This document shows positions 23,625-31,580 of a DNA stretch of 64,000 nt, in pieces; positions within the stretch are counted from its first letter, which is position 1; the number at the start of each line of letters is the position of its first letter. A model generated the notes under the pieces. It saw nothing but the letters and a program-made list of their open reading frames with translations, ran no database searches and was not told the origin of the DNA. Position numbers and translations under genes: made by a program. Source of the stretch: Proluteimonas luteida (lineage in GTDB: Bacteria > Pseudomonadota > Gammaproteobacteria > Xanthomonadales > Xanthomonadaceae); the NCBI RefSeq assembly GCF_021191695.1, contig NZ_JAIWPT010000006.1, positions 124,001 through 188,000 on the forward strand. Reading direction: 5' to 3'.

Positions 23625-24297
23625 GCGTCGGTCCGTCGTGTTCGATCCGGCCGTCGCGCAGCCGCACCTGGCGCGGCGCGTGCGCGGCGATGTCCGCGTC
23701 GTGGGTGACCAGGACCACGGTCTGGCCGTCGCGGTGCACTTCGTCGATCAGCGCCAGCACGTCGGCGGCGCTCTTCGAGTCGAGGTTGCCGGTCGGCTCG
23801 TCGGCCAGCAGCAGCGCCGGCTGCAGCAGCAGCGCGCGCGCGATCGCCGCGCGCTGCATCTGCCCACCGGACAGCTCGCCCGGCCGGTGGTCGCGGCGCT
23901 GCGACAGGCCCACGCGTTCGAGCAGCATGTCGGCGCGCGCGTGCGCGTCGGCGGGCGGGTCGCGATGGAAGCGCAGTGGCAGCAGCACGTTCTCCAGCAC
24001 CGTCAGCCGCGGCAGCAGGTGGAAGCTCTGGAACACGAAGCCGATGCGCCGGTTGCGCAGGTCGCTGCCGGCCTCGTCGTCGAGCGTCGCCGCGTCGCGG
24101 CCCTCGATCAGGTAGTGCCCGCTGGTCGGATGGTCGAGGCAGCCGAGGATGTTGAGCAGGCTCGACTTGCCTGACCCCGACTGGCCGGTGATGGCGACGA
24201 ACTCGCCGGCATCGATGCGCAGGTCGACGCCCGCCAGCGCGTGTACCGTCTGTCCACTCATCGCGTAGCGGCGATGCACGTCCTGCAGTTCGATCAT
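23608..24297 (-). CDS. ABC transporter ATPase, MacB/LolD type
   Basis: A 229-residue ATPase with Walker A GQSGSGKSS, Q-loop FVFQSFHLLPRL, signature LSGGQMQRAAIARAL, Walker B ALLLADEPTGNLD and H-loop VTHD. It matches the LolD/MacB ATPase group, which powers type VII mechanotransmission transporters. First gene of a tightly overlapping operon with three adaptors and the permease at 19041-20291. It begins 167 bp after the BlaR-like gene, so it may have its own promoter; a palindrome lies at 24392-24406. Confidence 0.93.
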   Translation of the reverse strand: MIELQDVHRRYAMSGQTVHALAGVDLRIDAGEFVAITGQSGSGKSSLLNILGCLDHPTSGHYLIEGRDAATLDDEAGSDLRNRRIGFVFQSFHLLPRLTVLENVLLPLRFHRDPPADAHARADMLLERVGLSQRRDHRPGELSGGQMQRAAIARALLLQPALLLADEPTGNLDSKSAADVLALIDEVHRDGQTVVLVTHDADIAAHAPRQVRLRDGRIEHDGPTHAATH

Positions 24298-24391
24298 CCG
24301 TCGCTGTTTCCCATGTCATCCCTGTGCCGTGGCTGTCTCTGCCTGCGATGGACCCCTCCACCGGCCGATGGCTCCCTGCCCGGCCATGATG

Positions 24392-24406
24392 GTGACATGC
24401 CGTCAC
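24392..24406. promoter_or_regulatory. Small palindrome upstream of the ABC operon
   Basis: GTGACATGCCGTCAC has GTGAC/GTCAC arms around a 5-base centre, about 95 bases before the ATPase start. It might be an operator for this operon. No clear promoter boxes are seen beside it. Confidence 0.3.
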
Positions 24407-24464
24407 GCGTCCCGGCGAGACCGGGTCGGGAAAGGCGCTGGGACCGTCGAGTCCGGCTGCGTGG

Positions 24465-26363
24465 TCAGAGCCGCTGCGCGCGGCCGTCCGCCAGCGCCTC
24501 GTCGAACAGTCGCTGCACACGGGTGTCGACCTGACGCATCGCCTCGGCCTGGCGTTCGCCGAGCGTGCCCTGGCGGCGCCCCAGTTCGGCCTGCTGCCGG
24601 CCGAGTTCGCGCTGGCGCTCGGCGAGCGCCTGCTGGCGTGCCGCGATTTCCGTCTGCTCCCGGCGCTGCGTGGCCGGTGCGTCGGGCGTCCCGTCGAGCG
24701 CGCGCTGCGCCGCGGCCAGCGCAAGCCGCGCCTGGCGCTGGCCAAGCTCGCCCTGTTCCCGGCCGAGCCGGGCCTGCTGCTCGCCGAGGCGCCCCTGTTG
24801 TTCGCCGAGCCCGCCTTGCTCGTCGCCGAGCCGGGTGACCGGCGCGAACAGCGCGTCGAAGCGCTGCAGGATGGCGGCGTCGCGGATCAGGTAGCGGTCG
24901 TCGTCACGGCGGAACCACAGCACCGACTGGCCGTTGGCACTGGACAGGGCATCGGTCAGATCGCTGCCCGACCCGCGCATCACCACGCTGTTGCCGCCGA
25001 GGGTGCGGATATAGGCGTGCCCAGCGGGCGAACGTGAGACATGGATCCGGTCGGAGATCACGGTGGTGGCCCCGGAAGCGCGGGTCACGACGCCGGGCGC
25101 CACAGTGAAGGTCTCGCCAGCCTGCGCCGCTTCGTCCGCGGCCGCGGCGATGTCGGCGTGCTCGGCGGCGCTCAGCAGTTCGGTGCGGACTGCGGGCGCG
25201 GTCGGGGCAGTGGGTGCGGGCGCGGCGGCAGGAGCGGCGGACGTCGGTGCAGCCGCGGGCGAGGCGGGCGTTTCCGGCGCGGCGGATGCCTCGGGGACTG
25301 CCGGTGGAGCTGCCGCATCAGGTGCCGATGGCGGGCTGGGGACGGCAGGCTCAACAGCTGCTGCGGGGACGGCGGGTGCCGCCGCGACCAACCGCAACGG
25401 CAGCACGCCGGCGGCGGCGATCGCGAACAGCAGCACGGCGGCGCCGAGGCGCGGGGAGGTGTCGGTGTTCTGCAGCATGGTCAGTCTCCGCTTCAGGCTC
25501 AGGAAGGTCGGCGAGGCGCTGGCGAGGCAGGCCGGCCGGTGCGGGGCGACGCCCAGGCGCACCAGCAGGCGGCCGTAGTCGTGCCGGCAGCGACGGTCGC
25601 CGGCGATCACCGCGGCATCGCAGGCCGCCTCGCGGGCGATGCCGTACTCGCGCACCGCCAGGTGCACCAGCGGGTGGAAGAAGAACAGGTGCCGGGCCAG
25701 TGCCGGGATCCAGCCCCAGCGCAGGTCGCCGCGGCGCAGGTGCACCAGCTCATGGGTCAATGCCATGTCGAGCTCGTCGCCGGCCAGCGGTGCGGATGCC
25801 GGGAGCAGCAGCGTCGGACGCAGGCTGCCGAGCAGTTGCGGGGAGTCGATCCGGGTCGACAGGCGCAGCGCCGGTACCCGGCGCAGTCCGTGGGCCTCGC
25901 CCGCCAGCGCCAGCGCCTGGACCAGCGAGACGTCGCTGCAGGGCCGCGTATCGCGCAGCAACGCGCGCGTGGCCTGCCAGCCGCGCAGCGTGCTCCAGGC
26001 CATGACCAGCACGCCGGCCGCCCACAGCGCGGCGAGCAGCGGCGGCCACGCCATCGCCGATGCGCCGGCGCCGGCGACGGTGCCGGGGGCAGGCAGTCCA
26101 TCGACGGGCATCGCCGCGGCCGCCACCGGCATCGCCGGCGCCACCATCTGCACCGGCGGCGCCGGGAGCCACGGCAGTTCCACCGGCCCGACGCACAGGC
26201 CGAGCAGCGCCTGCAGGCCGACCAGCCACCACAGCCAGCACTGGGTCGCGGCCGGCATCCGCGGCAGCAGCCGGCACAGGCCCCAGACCACGGCCGCGAG
26301 CACGGCCGCCTGCAGACTGGCGGCGGCCAGCCGTTCGAGCCACCAGGCGATCAGCATGTCCAT
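24465..26363 (-). CDS. BlaR1/MecR1-like M56 membrane metallopeptidase
   Basis: A 632-residue protein. Four hydrophobic helices lie in the N-terminal 330 residues, with the M56 zinc motif THELVHLRRGD (His204, Glu205, His208) and EAACDAAV. After a fourth helix (LGAAVLLFAIAAAGVLPL) comes a long Ala/Pro linker, then a unique region ending in a glutamine-rich coiled coil with short repeats (RLGEQQARLGREQGELGQRQ, about residues 510-615). There is no penicillin-binding sensor domain, so beta-lactam sensing is not implied. It starts three bases after the BlaI-like gene. Likely role: signal-driven cleavage of the repressor. Confidence 0.88.
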   Translation of the reverse strand: MDMLIAWWLERLAAASLQAAVLAAVVWGLCRLLPRMPAATQCWLWWLVGLQALLGLCVGPVELPWLPAPPVQMVAPAMPVAAAAMPVDGLPAPGTVAGAGASAMAWPPLLAALWAAGVLVMAWSTLRGWQATRALLRDTRPCSDVSLVQALALAGEAHGLRRVPALRLSTRIDSPQLLGSLRPTLLLPASAPLAGDELDMALTHELVHLRRGDLRWGWIPALARHLFFFHPLVHLAVREYGIAREAACDAAVIAGDRRCRHDYGRLLVRLGVAPHRPACLASASPTFLSLKRRLTMLQNTDTSPRLGAAVLLFAIAAAGVLPLRLVAAAPAVPAAAVEPAVPSPPSAPDAAAPPAVPEASAAPETPASPAAAPTSAAPAAAPAPTAPTAPAVRTELLSAAEHADIAAAADEAAQAGETFTVAPGVVTRASGATTVISDRIHVSRSPAGHAYIRTLGGNSVVMRGSGSDLTDALSSANGQSVLWFRRDDDRYLIRDAAILQRFDALFAPVTRLGDEQGGLGEQQGRLGEQQARLGREQGELGQRQARLALAAAQRALDGTPDAPATQRREQTEIAARQQALAERQRELGRQQAELGRRQGTLGERQAEAMRQVDTRVQRLFDEALADGRAQRL

Positions 26364-26366
26364 GGC

Positions 26367-26759
26367 TCAGTCCTCCGCGCGCTGCGACTGCAGGCGCGCG
26401 ACCAGCGCCTCGAGTTCGGCCAGCTCGTCGTCGCTGACCTCGCCGCGCCGCGCCATGAACGCGACGAACGGGCTCACCGAGCCCTGCAGCGTCTTCTCCA
26501 CGAACGCCGCCACCGCGCCCTGCACCACGTCGTCCTCGCCGGCGGTCGCGGCGTAGCGGTACAGGCCGTCGACCCGGCGCCGCTGCAGATAGCCCTTGGC
26601 ACGCAGGCGCTCCATCATCGTCAGTACCGTCGAGCGGGCCAGCCCGCGCGCCTCGCCGAAACCGGCGGCGACCTCGCCGACCGACGCCTCGCCCAGCTGG
26701 CCGATCGACTGCAGCAGGGCCAGCTCCTGGTCGCCGATGCTCCTGTTCCTGTTCGCCAT
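26367..26759 (-). CDS. BlaI/MecI-family transcriptional repressor
   Basis: A 130-residue winged-helix repressor. The HTH lies in residues 10-70 (LGEASVGEVAAGFGEARGLARSTVLTMMERLRAKGYLQRR), followed by the dimerising helical tail (VSPFVAFMARRGEVSDDELAELEALV). Homologues bind TACA/TGTA inverted repeats, and one lies just upstream (26776-26823). It is paired with an M56 peptidase, the usual arrangement in which the peptidase inactivates the repressor. Targets may include the ABC operon further downstream, though no second operator copy was found there. Confidence 0.93.
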   Translation of the reverse strand: MANRNRSIGDQELALLQSIGQLGEASVGEVAAGFGEARGLARSTVLTMMERLRAKGYLQRRRVDGLYRYAATAGEDDVVQGAVAAFVEKTLQGSVSPFVAFMARRGEVSDDELAELEALVARLQSQRAED

Positions 26760-26775
26760 GATGGCGTGCTCCGGG

Positions 26776-26823
26776 TTGACTACATGTGTCGCTACGCTAG
26801 GCGATGGCGACAGGTGTAGTCAA
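26776..26823 (-). promoter_or_regulatory. Inverted-repeat operator and promoter of the BlaI/BlaR-like pair
   Basis: TTGACTACATGTGTCGC (26776-26792) and GCGACAGGTGTAGTCAA (26807-26823) form a 17-bp inverted repeat with two mismatches, containing the ACTACA/TGTAGT element expected for BlaI-family dimers. The right arm read on the minus strand supplies a -35-like TTGACT, so bound repressor would block RNA polymerase. Confidence 0.75.
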
Positions 26824-27050
26824 GCATGACCGATGGCAGGGTGCGGCGCGCATGCGACGCCGTCGACCGCATGTAGGTCGGGCCTACGCGCCTGACGGGG
26901 CCGTTTCCGGTCTCTTGCCGCCGCTGCGCATCCCCTGTCGGGGGCGTGGCCCCGACCTGCGTGCCGGGCAACGCTCTGCACCAGCGCATGCAGGATGTGC
27001 CGGTTCCCGTTGTCGAGGCCCGCCGTCGGCGGAAACGCGGCCGAAGCGCT
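26824..27050. repeat. Intergenic region with REP-like palindrome
   Basis: No gene is visible. At 26936-26961 is a palindromic unit, GTCGGGGGCGTGGCCCCGAC followed by CTGCG. The same core occurs at 4311-4330 and 37078-37102. A weaker partner (GTAGGTCGGGCCTACG, near 26874) lies to its left. Such extragenic palindromes are common in this family of bacteria and may act as transcript-end hairpins. Confidence 0.6.
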
Positions 27051-27926
27051 CTACGGCGCGATCGGCTCCTGCCACGCGTGGCGCGCGGCGCGTACGGTGT
27101 TGCTGTTGAGATAGGCGACCCGGTCGGCCGACTGGTAGCCCCCGGCGACCACGAACAGCAGCGGGATGCGGCGGCGTCGGGCCAGCCGGAACACCGCCAG
27201 GTCGCGCTGGAACATCTCCGTGGTGCTGAGCCGGAGCTGGCTCTTGGGATCGTCGCGGTGGCAGTCGGCGCCGGCCTGGTAGACCAGCAGGTCAGGTGTG
27301 ACCTGCAGCACCAGCGACGCGGCCTGGCGCAGTGCGTCCAGGTACGCGGGGAAGCCCTGTTCGCGGGTGATGTGGTGCGCCCACGAGCGCACGCCGCCGC
27401 GGCAGCCGAAACGGGTGCCGAAGATCGACACCGCATGCAGGTTGGGCAGGCGCGCGGCGAACTCCTCGGTGCCGTTGCCGCCGTGCTCGTCGCAGTCGAT
27501 GACCAGGATCCGCCGCCCGGGCATCGCATGCGCCAGCAACGCCAGGCCGTTGACCGGGCAGAAGCCGCTGCCCGCCGCCGGATGGGCGTGGTGGAAGCCG
27601 CGGGCGATGTTCATCGCGATGCCGCCACGCTCGATCGCGTGCTGCGCGGCCTGCAACTGCCCGCCCAGCATCGCCAGCGTCGCGTCGCGCACCCGCGGAC
27701 TCCAGCGGATGCCCTGGCGCGAGGCCATCGGCTCGATGCCGGCCAGGAATGCCTGTAGGTAGGCGGCGTCGTGCAGGCCGTCCAGCGCGGCCGGGTCCAG
27801 CGGTGCCGCCTCGTGCAGGTCCACCAGCCCCAGCCGTTGCAGGCGGTCGCGGGTGGTCCCCAGCCGCGCCAGCAGCGGCACCTCGTCCGGGGCGTAGGCG
27901 GCGCTGAAGTAGGCCGGGATGCGCAT
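27051..27926 (-). CDS. Histone-deacetylase/AcuC-family amidohydrolase
   Basis: A 291-residue class I/II deacetylase-fold protein: catalytic-site GFHHAHPAAGSGFCPVN (His-His pair), zinc-ligand IDCDEHGGNGT, second ligand YQAGADCHRDDP, and VVAGGYQ. Bacterial members deacetylate acetyl-CoA synthetase, acetylpolyamines or other small amides. It starts one base after the stop of the unknown gene 27928-28857 and closes the GTPase/Roadblock gene series. Its presence there suggests that an acetyl-lysine or small amide is part of the regulated process, but that is inference. Confidence 0.9.
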   Translation of the reverse strand: MRIPAYFSAAYAPDEVPLLARLGTTRDRLQRLGLVDLHEAAPLDPAALDGLHDAAYLQAFLAGIEPMASRQGIRWSPRVRDATLAMLGGQLQAAQHAIERGGIAMNIARGFHHAHPAAGSGFCPVNGLALLAHAMPGRRILVIDCDEHGGNGTEEFAARLPNLHAVSIFGTRFGCRGGVRSWAHHITREQGFPAYLDALRQAASLVLQVTPDLLVYQAGADCHRDDPKSQLRLSTTEMFQRDLAVFRLARRRRIPLLFVVAGGYQSADRVAYLNSNTVRAARHAWQEPIAP

Positions 27927-27927
27927 G

Positions 27928-28857
27928 TCAGGCCGCCTGCAGGCGGCCGCCGGCGTAGCGGTGCAGGTCGTCGAGCGTGGTCGTCCGCGGCGACAGCATG
28001 TTGCCCAGCACCTGGCGGCGGAACTGGGTGCTGAAGGCGCGCTCGCGGTCGGCCGGCGGCACCGCGAACGTGGTCAGGCGCAGGAAGCGCGCCTCGGCCA
28101 GCGCCGTCAGCGGCAGGATGTCGCCGTGCGGGTGGCCGGCGATCGCGCGCGCGTCGTCCTGGTGGCGCAGTGCCAGCAGCCCGCCCGCCGGGATGGCGAC
28201 GTCGCGGATCGCGACCGGGCGCAGCAGCAGTGCCGAATGCGACTCGCCGAGGCTGATCTTCTCCACCAGCACCGGGCGCCCCGCGTCGTCGACCAGGATG
28301 TTGACCCGGCCGCCACGGCGGATCTTGCCGTGGGCGATCTCCAGGAAGAATTCCTCGGCCTGCGAGCAGCTGCCGATCTCCGGCTTGGCCGTCATCCCCG
28401 GCAGCGACGGATGCGGCGGCGCGCGGCAGGCCAGCAGGTCGTCGATCATCGCCAGCAGCAGCCGGCTTTCGCCGTGGGCGAGGCGCGCGGCGACCGCGGC
28501 CAGCCGTTGCTGCAGCGACAGCAGCGCATCGGCGCCTTCCATGCCGGCCACGGCGGCGACGACGTCGGCGGGCGCGTCGGCCAGCTGGCGCCAGCCGCCC
28601 GCCCAACCCGCCGCCAGGCTGCGCGCGGCGACCGTGGCGGTCGCGCGCAGCGGCCAGTCGGCGAACAGCGCCAGGTCGGCGGTGTCGCGCGGGTCGCGTG
28701 GCTGGTTGATGCGCTCCGCCAGCAGCCGCGTGGCCTGGGTCAGGCCGCAGCCGCGGCGTTCGGTCTGATGGGTCGGGTGTTCGTCGAGCATGTCGCGCAG
28801 GCTGCTGCGCAGCGGCAGGCCGCAGGCGTCGAACGCGGCGACGAGTTCATGCGTCAT
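27928..28857 (-). CDS. Unknown protein of the Roadblock-GTPase cluster
   Basis: A 309-residue protein I do not recognise. It is soluble, with no signal peptide or membrane helix. The N-terminal half appears helical (LAAVAARLAHGESRLLLAMIDDLL); the C-terminal half has beta-strands (GRVNILVDDAGRPVLVEKISLGES, AIPAGGLLALRH). It is placed four bases after the GTPase and one base before the deacetylase gene, so all three are probably made together. It may be an effector or scaffold of the GTPase. Confidence 0.78.
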   Translation of the reverse strand: MTHELVAAFDACGLPLRSSLRDMLDEHPTHQTERRGCGLTQATRLLAERINQPRDPRDTADLALFADWPLRATATVAARSLAAGWAGGWRQLADAPADVVAAVAGMEGADALLSLQQRLAAVAARLAHGESRLLLAMIDDLLACRAPPHPSLPGMTAKPEIGSCSQAEEFFLEIAHGKIRRGGRVNILVDDAGRPVLVEKISLGESHSALLLRPVAIRDVAIPAGGLLALRHQDDARAIAGHPHGDILPLTALAEARFLRLTTFAVPPADRERAFSTQFRRQVLGNMLSPRTTTLDDLHRYAGGRLQAA

Positions 28858-28861
28858 GGGG

Positions 28862-29389
28862 TCATTCGATCAGCAGCAGCAGCGCGCGGACCAGCTGGGT
28901 GACCTGCTCGCGGTCGCGGGCGTCGATGGTGAACACCGGGATCGGCGGCAGGCGCCCGGCGAGCGCGCGGCGCACGTCGTTCATGTGGAAATCCGCCGCC
29001 AGGTCGGTGCGGGTGATGCCGATGACGACCGCCATCTCCGGGTCGATCTCGAACACCGCCGACACCCAGTGCGCGCAGTCGGCGGCGATGTCGGGCGCAT
29101 CGCCGCGCAGCAGCAGGATCACGCCCAGCGCGCCGTTCATGACGATGCCGCGCATGTGCGAGAAGTGCTCCTGGCCCGGCAGGCCGAACATCTGCAGCGG
29201 GGTGCCGTCGTCGAGCACGATGGCGGCGAAGTCGAGCGCGACCGTGGTCGTGGTCTTCTCGCCCATCGGGCCGTCGCTGAGCGGCATCTCGGTGGATACG
29301 GGCGCGATGTCCGACAACGCGGCCAGTGAGGTGGATTTGCCTGCGCCGACGGGGCCCGCCAGAACGAGCTTCAAACCTTGGTGTTGCAA
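28862..29389 (-). CDS. Small Ras-like GTPase, MglA/CvnD type
   Basis: A 175-residue GTPase: G1 GPVGAGKST, switch region EKTTTTVALDFAAIVLDD, G3 FGLPGQEHF, and a G4-like TRTD. The form is that of the conservon (CvnD) and MglA-like group rather than Era or Ras proper. The start is taken as TTG at 29389, with GAGGA eight bases upstream; no ATG lies in a suitable place. Roadblock/LC7 proteins, which regulate this kind of GTPase (MglB is the GAP of MglA), are encoded just upstream. Likely a switch in polarity, motility or envelope signalling. Confidence 0.87.
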   Translation of the reverse strand: MQHQGLKLVLAGPVGAGKSTSLAALSDIAPVSTEMPLSDGPMGEKTTTTVALDFAAIVLDDGTPLQMFGLPGQEHFSHMRGIVMNGALGVILLLRGDAPDIAADCAHWVSAVFEIDPEMAVVIGITRTDLAADFHMNDVRRALAGRLPPIPVFTIDARDREQVTQLVRALLLLIE

Positions 29390-29432
29390 CGGGATTTCCT
29401 CGGATCGGGTCGTTGGAGGAGGGGCGGGATTA

Positions 29433-30356
29433 TCAACGCTTGAGGCCGAAACGGCGCGCGATGCTGGACCAGAGTCCGGGCTGCACCCGTTTCTGCCGCG
29501 AAGGAAACGCGACCGTTGGCCGCCTGGGCTCGGTGTCCAGCAGCAGGTCGGCGGCGGCGAACGCCCACAGGCAGGCGTTGAGTTCGCGCGCATCGGCGTT
29601 GTGGTAGTCGGCCTGCGCCAGCTCCCTGACCGTCATCGGCTTGCCGATCAGCAGCTTGGCGATCTGCAGCGCGCCCACCAGCGAGGGCAGGATGCCCAGG
29701 TCCGGCCAGGTTTCGAGGCGATAGCGGCCCTCGGGAAAGTCGGGCAGGCGGTCGCTGGCCCGGTATGCGGTGCGCATCAGGAACGCTTCGATGCTGTTGG
29801 ACACCAGGCCCGCAGTGCTCTCGGGATGCTCGACGACCTCCATCTCCCAGTCCGCGCCCGACAGGCTGTCGGCGGCGGCCAGCAGGTCCGAATGGCTGGC
29901 CGCATAGACCCTGCCCAGGTCGGGACGCAGCAGCAGCGTGCGGCCGTCGCAGCGTGCATTGATTGCCTTGCCGCGTAACGGCGGCATCGCCAGCCGGCAG
30001 ATCGCCGGTTGGGTCGTCTCGTCGCTGGCGTCGGCCGCATGCGGCGTGCGCGCGGCCAGCAGCTCGTGCATGCGCTTGGCCAGCGCCGCAGCCGGGGTAT
30101 TGGGGCTGGTGGCCTCGACCGGTAGGTCGCCGCCGGATTCGCCCAGCGCGATCACCGGCGTGTGCCGGTCGAGCGCGCGCGACAGCGCCTGGCGACCGTA
30201 GGCATCGCCGATCGGCGCGACCAGCAGGTGGCAGCGCGTGCCATCCCAGGGACTGACGCGTGCGCGCAGCTTGTACGCGCCGAGCAGGGAGGCGGCCAGC
30301 CGGATCCGTTGTTCGACCAGGTCGTCGAGCGCCGCCGTTCGGATATCGAAGAGCAT
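29433..30356 (-). CDS. Unknown protein with possible winged-helix C-terminus
   Basis: A 307-residue protein without signal or membrane helix. The N-terminal 105 residues alternate strands and helices (TRCHLLVAPIGDAYGRQAL, HTPVIALGES), receiver-like in outline. The C-terminal part (LVGALQIAKLLIGKPMTVRELAQ, ELNACLWAFAAADLLL) has the pattern of a winged helix, reminiscent of conservon CvnC/DUF742 proteins. It lies between the Roadblock gene and the GTPase gene (43 bp). I do not recognise a named family; the CvnC analogy is tentative. Confidence 0.78.
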   Translation of the reverse strand: MLFDIRTAALDDLVEQRIRLAASLLGAYKLRARVSPWDGTRCHLLVAPIGDAYGRQALSRALDRHTPVIALGESGGDLPVEATSPNTPAAALAKRMHELLAARTPHAADASDETTQPAICRLAMPPLRGKAINARCDGRTLLLRPDLGRVYAASHSDLLAAADSLSGADWEMEVVEHPESTAGLVSNSIEAFLMRTAYRASDRLPDFPEGRYRLETWPDLGILPSLVGALQIAKLLIGKPMTVRELAQADYHNADARELNACLWAFAAADLLLDTEPRRPTVAFPSRQKRVQPGLWSSIARRFGLKR

Positions 30357-30437
30357 GCAACATCCCGGGAAGGGAAAAGAAAAGAGTCGCGCGGTGCGTC
30401 CGCCTGGAACGCGCCGCGCGACCCGGTCGCGGACGGA

Positions 30438-30794
30438 TTACGAGAAGTCGAGGGTCTTCTCGAAGGTGCGCAGTTCGTGGCGCGCCATCGCGAGGTTGGA
30501 CTTGGAGCGGTCGAGCACGACGTACAGGAACAGCTTCTGGTTCGATTCCAGCGGACGCAGCAGGTGGTACTGCTTGGTCAGGCTGATCAGGATGTCCTCG
30601 ATGGTGTCGTTGAGCTTGAGCGCATTGGCGACCTTGCGCTTGGCGCGCAGCACTTCGGTGTTGCCCGCGGCGGCCACTTCGAGGTTGACCGCGCTGCCGT
30701 CGCCAGCCAGCAGCATGCCGCTTTCCGAATCGACCAGGGCCGAGGCCACGTAGCCGTCGAGATCGCGCAGCGGCTCAAGGGAGATCTTTGCCAT
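30438..30794 (-). CDS. Roadblock/LC7-domain protein, first copy
   Basis: A 118-residue single-domain protein (LRDLDGYVASALVDSESGMLLAG, EDILISLTKQYHLLRPL, KLFLYVVLDRSKSNLAMARHELR) with the alpha/beta pattern of Roadblock/LC7, the fold of MglB and CvnB. AAGGA lies about eight bases before the ATG at 30794. It is 81 bp from the next gene and probably dimerises to regulate the GTPase at 28862-29389. Confidence 0.85.
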   Translation of the reverse strand: MAKISLEPLRDLDGYVASALVDSESGMLLAGDGSAVNLEVAAAGNTEVLRAKRKVANALKLNDTIEDILISLTKQYHLLRPLESNQKLFLYVVLDRSKSNLAMARHELRTFEKTLDFS

Positions 30795-30889
30795 TTCAGA
30801 ATCCTTCTTTCGGGTTGGGAGGTGGGTTTGGGTGCACGGCTGGACCCCGCCGATGCCAGGGGATGGAAGACGATGGCGGGTACCGCGGG

Positions 30890-31315
30890 CTACGCCGCGT
30901 CGAGTACTTCGGCCACGCGCGCGGCAGTGTCGAGCGCGAAACGCAGGGTCATCGCGAAGTTCTCGGAACTGTCGGCCCACAGGCATAGCGCATGCGCGCG
31001 GGTGCGCGACGGCACGCGCACGACCACGATCGCGCCGCGTGCGGTGGCGATGCTGGTGTGCTGGGCCTGGCATTGCAGGGTCTCGCGGCTGAAGGACTCC
31101 GACAGCGCCAGCAGCGAACTGGAAATGGCGGCGACTCGGGCCGGGTCGAACTCGTGGTTCGCGTGGCCCGCATCGGCGAATGCCCGGCCGTCGACGGTCG
31201 CGACGACGGCGCCGAGGATGCCGGACGCCGACGCCACCAGCGCCTGCAGTACCGCGCGGCAGGGCTGGACGGCGGGGGAAGCTTGGGTGGCGACGCACAG
31301 GGTTGCGGGAGACAT
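30890..31315 (-). CDS. Roadblock/LC7-like protein, second copy
   Basis: A 141-residue protein with segments LQALVASASGILGAVVATVDGRAFADAG and GAIVVVRVPSRTRAHALCLWADSSENFAM that fit the Roadblock/LC7 fold, though it is diverged from the copy at 30438-30794. The ATG at 31315 (MSPATLCV) avoids an unlikely basic leader. It is first of the cluster after a 265-bp gap. Two different Roadblock proteins could form a heterodimer, as seen in some Ras-like GTPase regulators. Confidence 0.75.
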   Translation of the reverse strand: MSPATLCVATQASPAVQPCRAVLQALVASASGILGAVVATVDGRAFADAGHANHEFDPARVAAISSSLLALSESFSRETLQCQAQHTSIATARGAIVVVRVPSRTRAHALCLWADSSENFAMTLRFALDTAARVAEVLDAA

Positions 31316-31518
31316 GTAAATTCTTGATGCGGAAAAGGGGATGGATCCCAGTGCGCAACTTTCGTGCCAAGTTGTGCCAGACATCACGCTTCCGGATCGC
31401 GTCATGTGTCAGCCATCGCGGCAACTGCACGGTCGAGGATGCAACCCGGGAGATCGCCGCGACCGGTGCCCGGTCTCGCCGACGGCGGAGGCCGGCTTTC
31501 AGGCCCGAAGGGCGCGAA

Positions 31519-31547
31519 GTGACGTGTCACGTGACGCGGGGTGTCAC
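31519..31547. promoter_or_regulatory. GTGAC/GTCAC palindrome array in the gap before the Roadblock cluster
   Basis: GTGAC (31519), GTCAC (31526), GTGAC (31531) and GTCAC (31543) alternate, with a perfect core GTCACGTGAC at 31526-31535. It lies between the AAA ATPase gene's stop (31581) and the first Roadblock gene (31315). It may be an operator or a transcript-end hairpin. The rest of the 265-bp gap shows nothing recognisable. Confidence 0.4.
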
Positions 31548-31580
31548 CTTCGTCCCGGGTACCGTGGAAGGCCCGGGCGG

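Noticed and set aside
24465..26363. Functional beta-lactam sensor (BlaR1)
   Set aside because: The C-terminal part has no penicillin-binding SxxK/KTG motifs, and there is no beta-lactamase gene beside it. The class C-like hydrolases at 4389 and 12057 are too far away and differ from true beta-lactamases in context.
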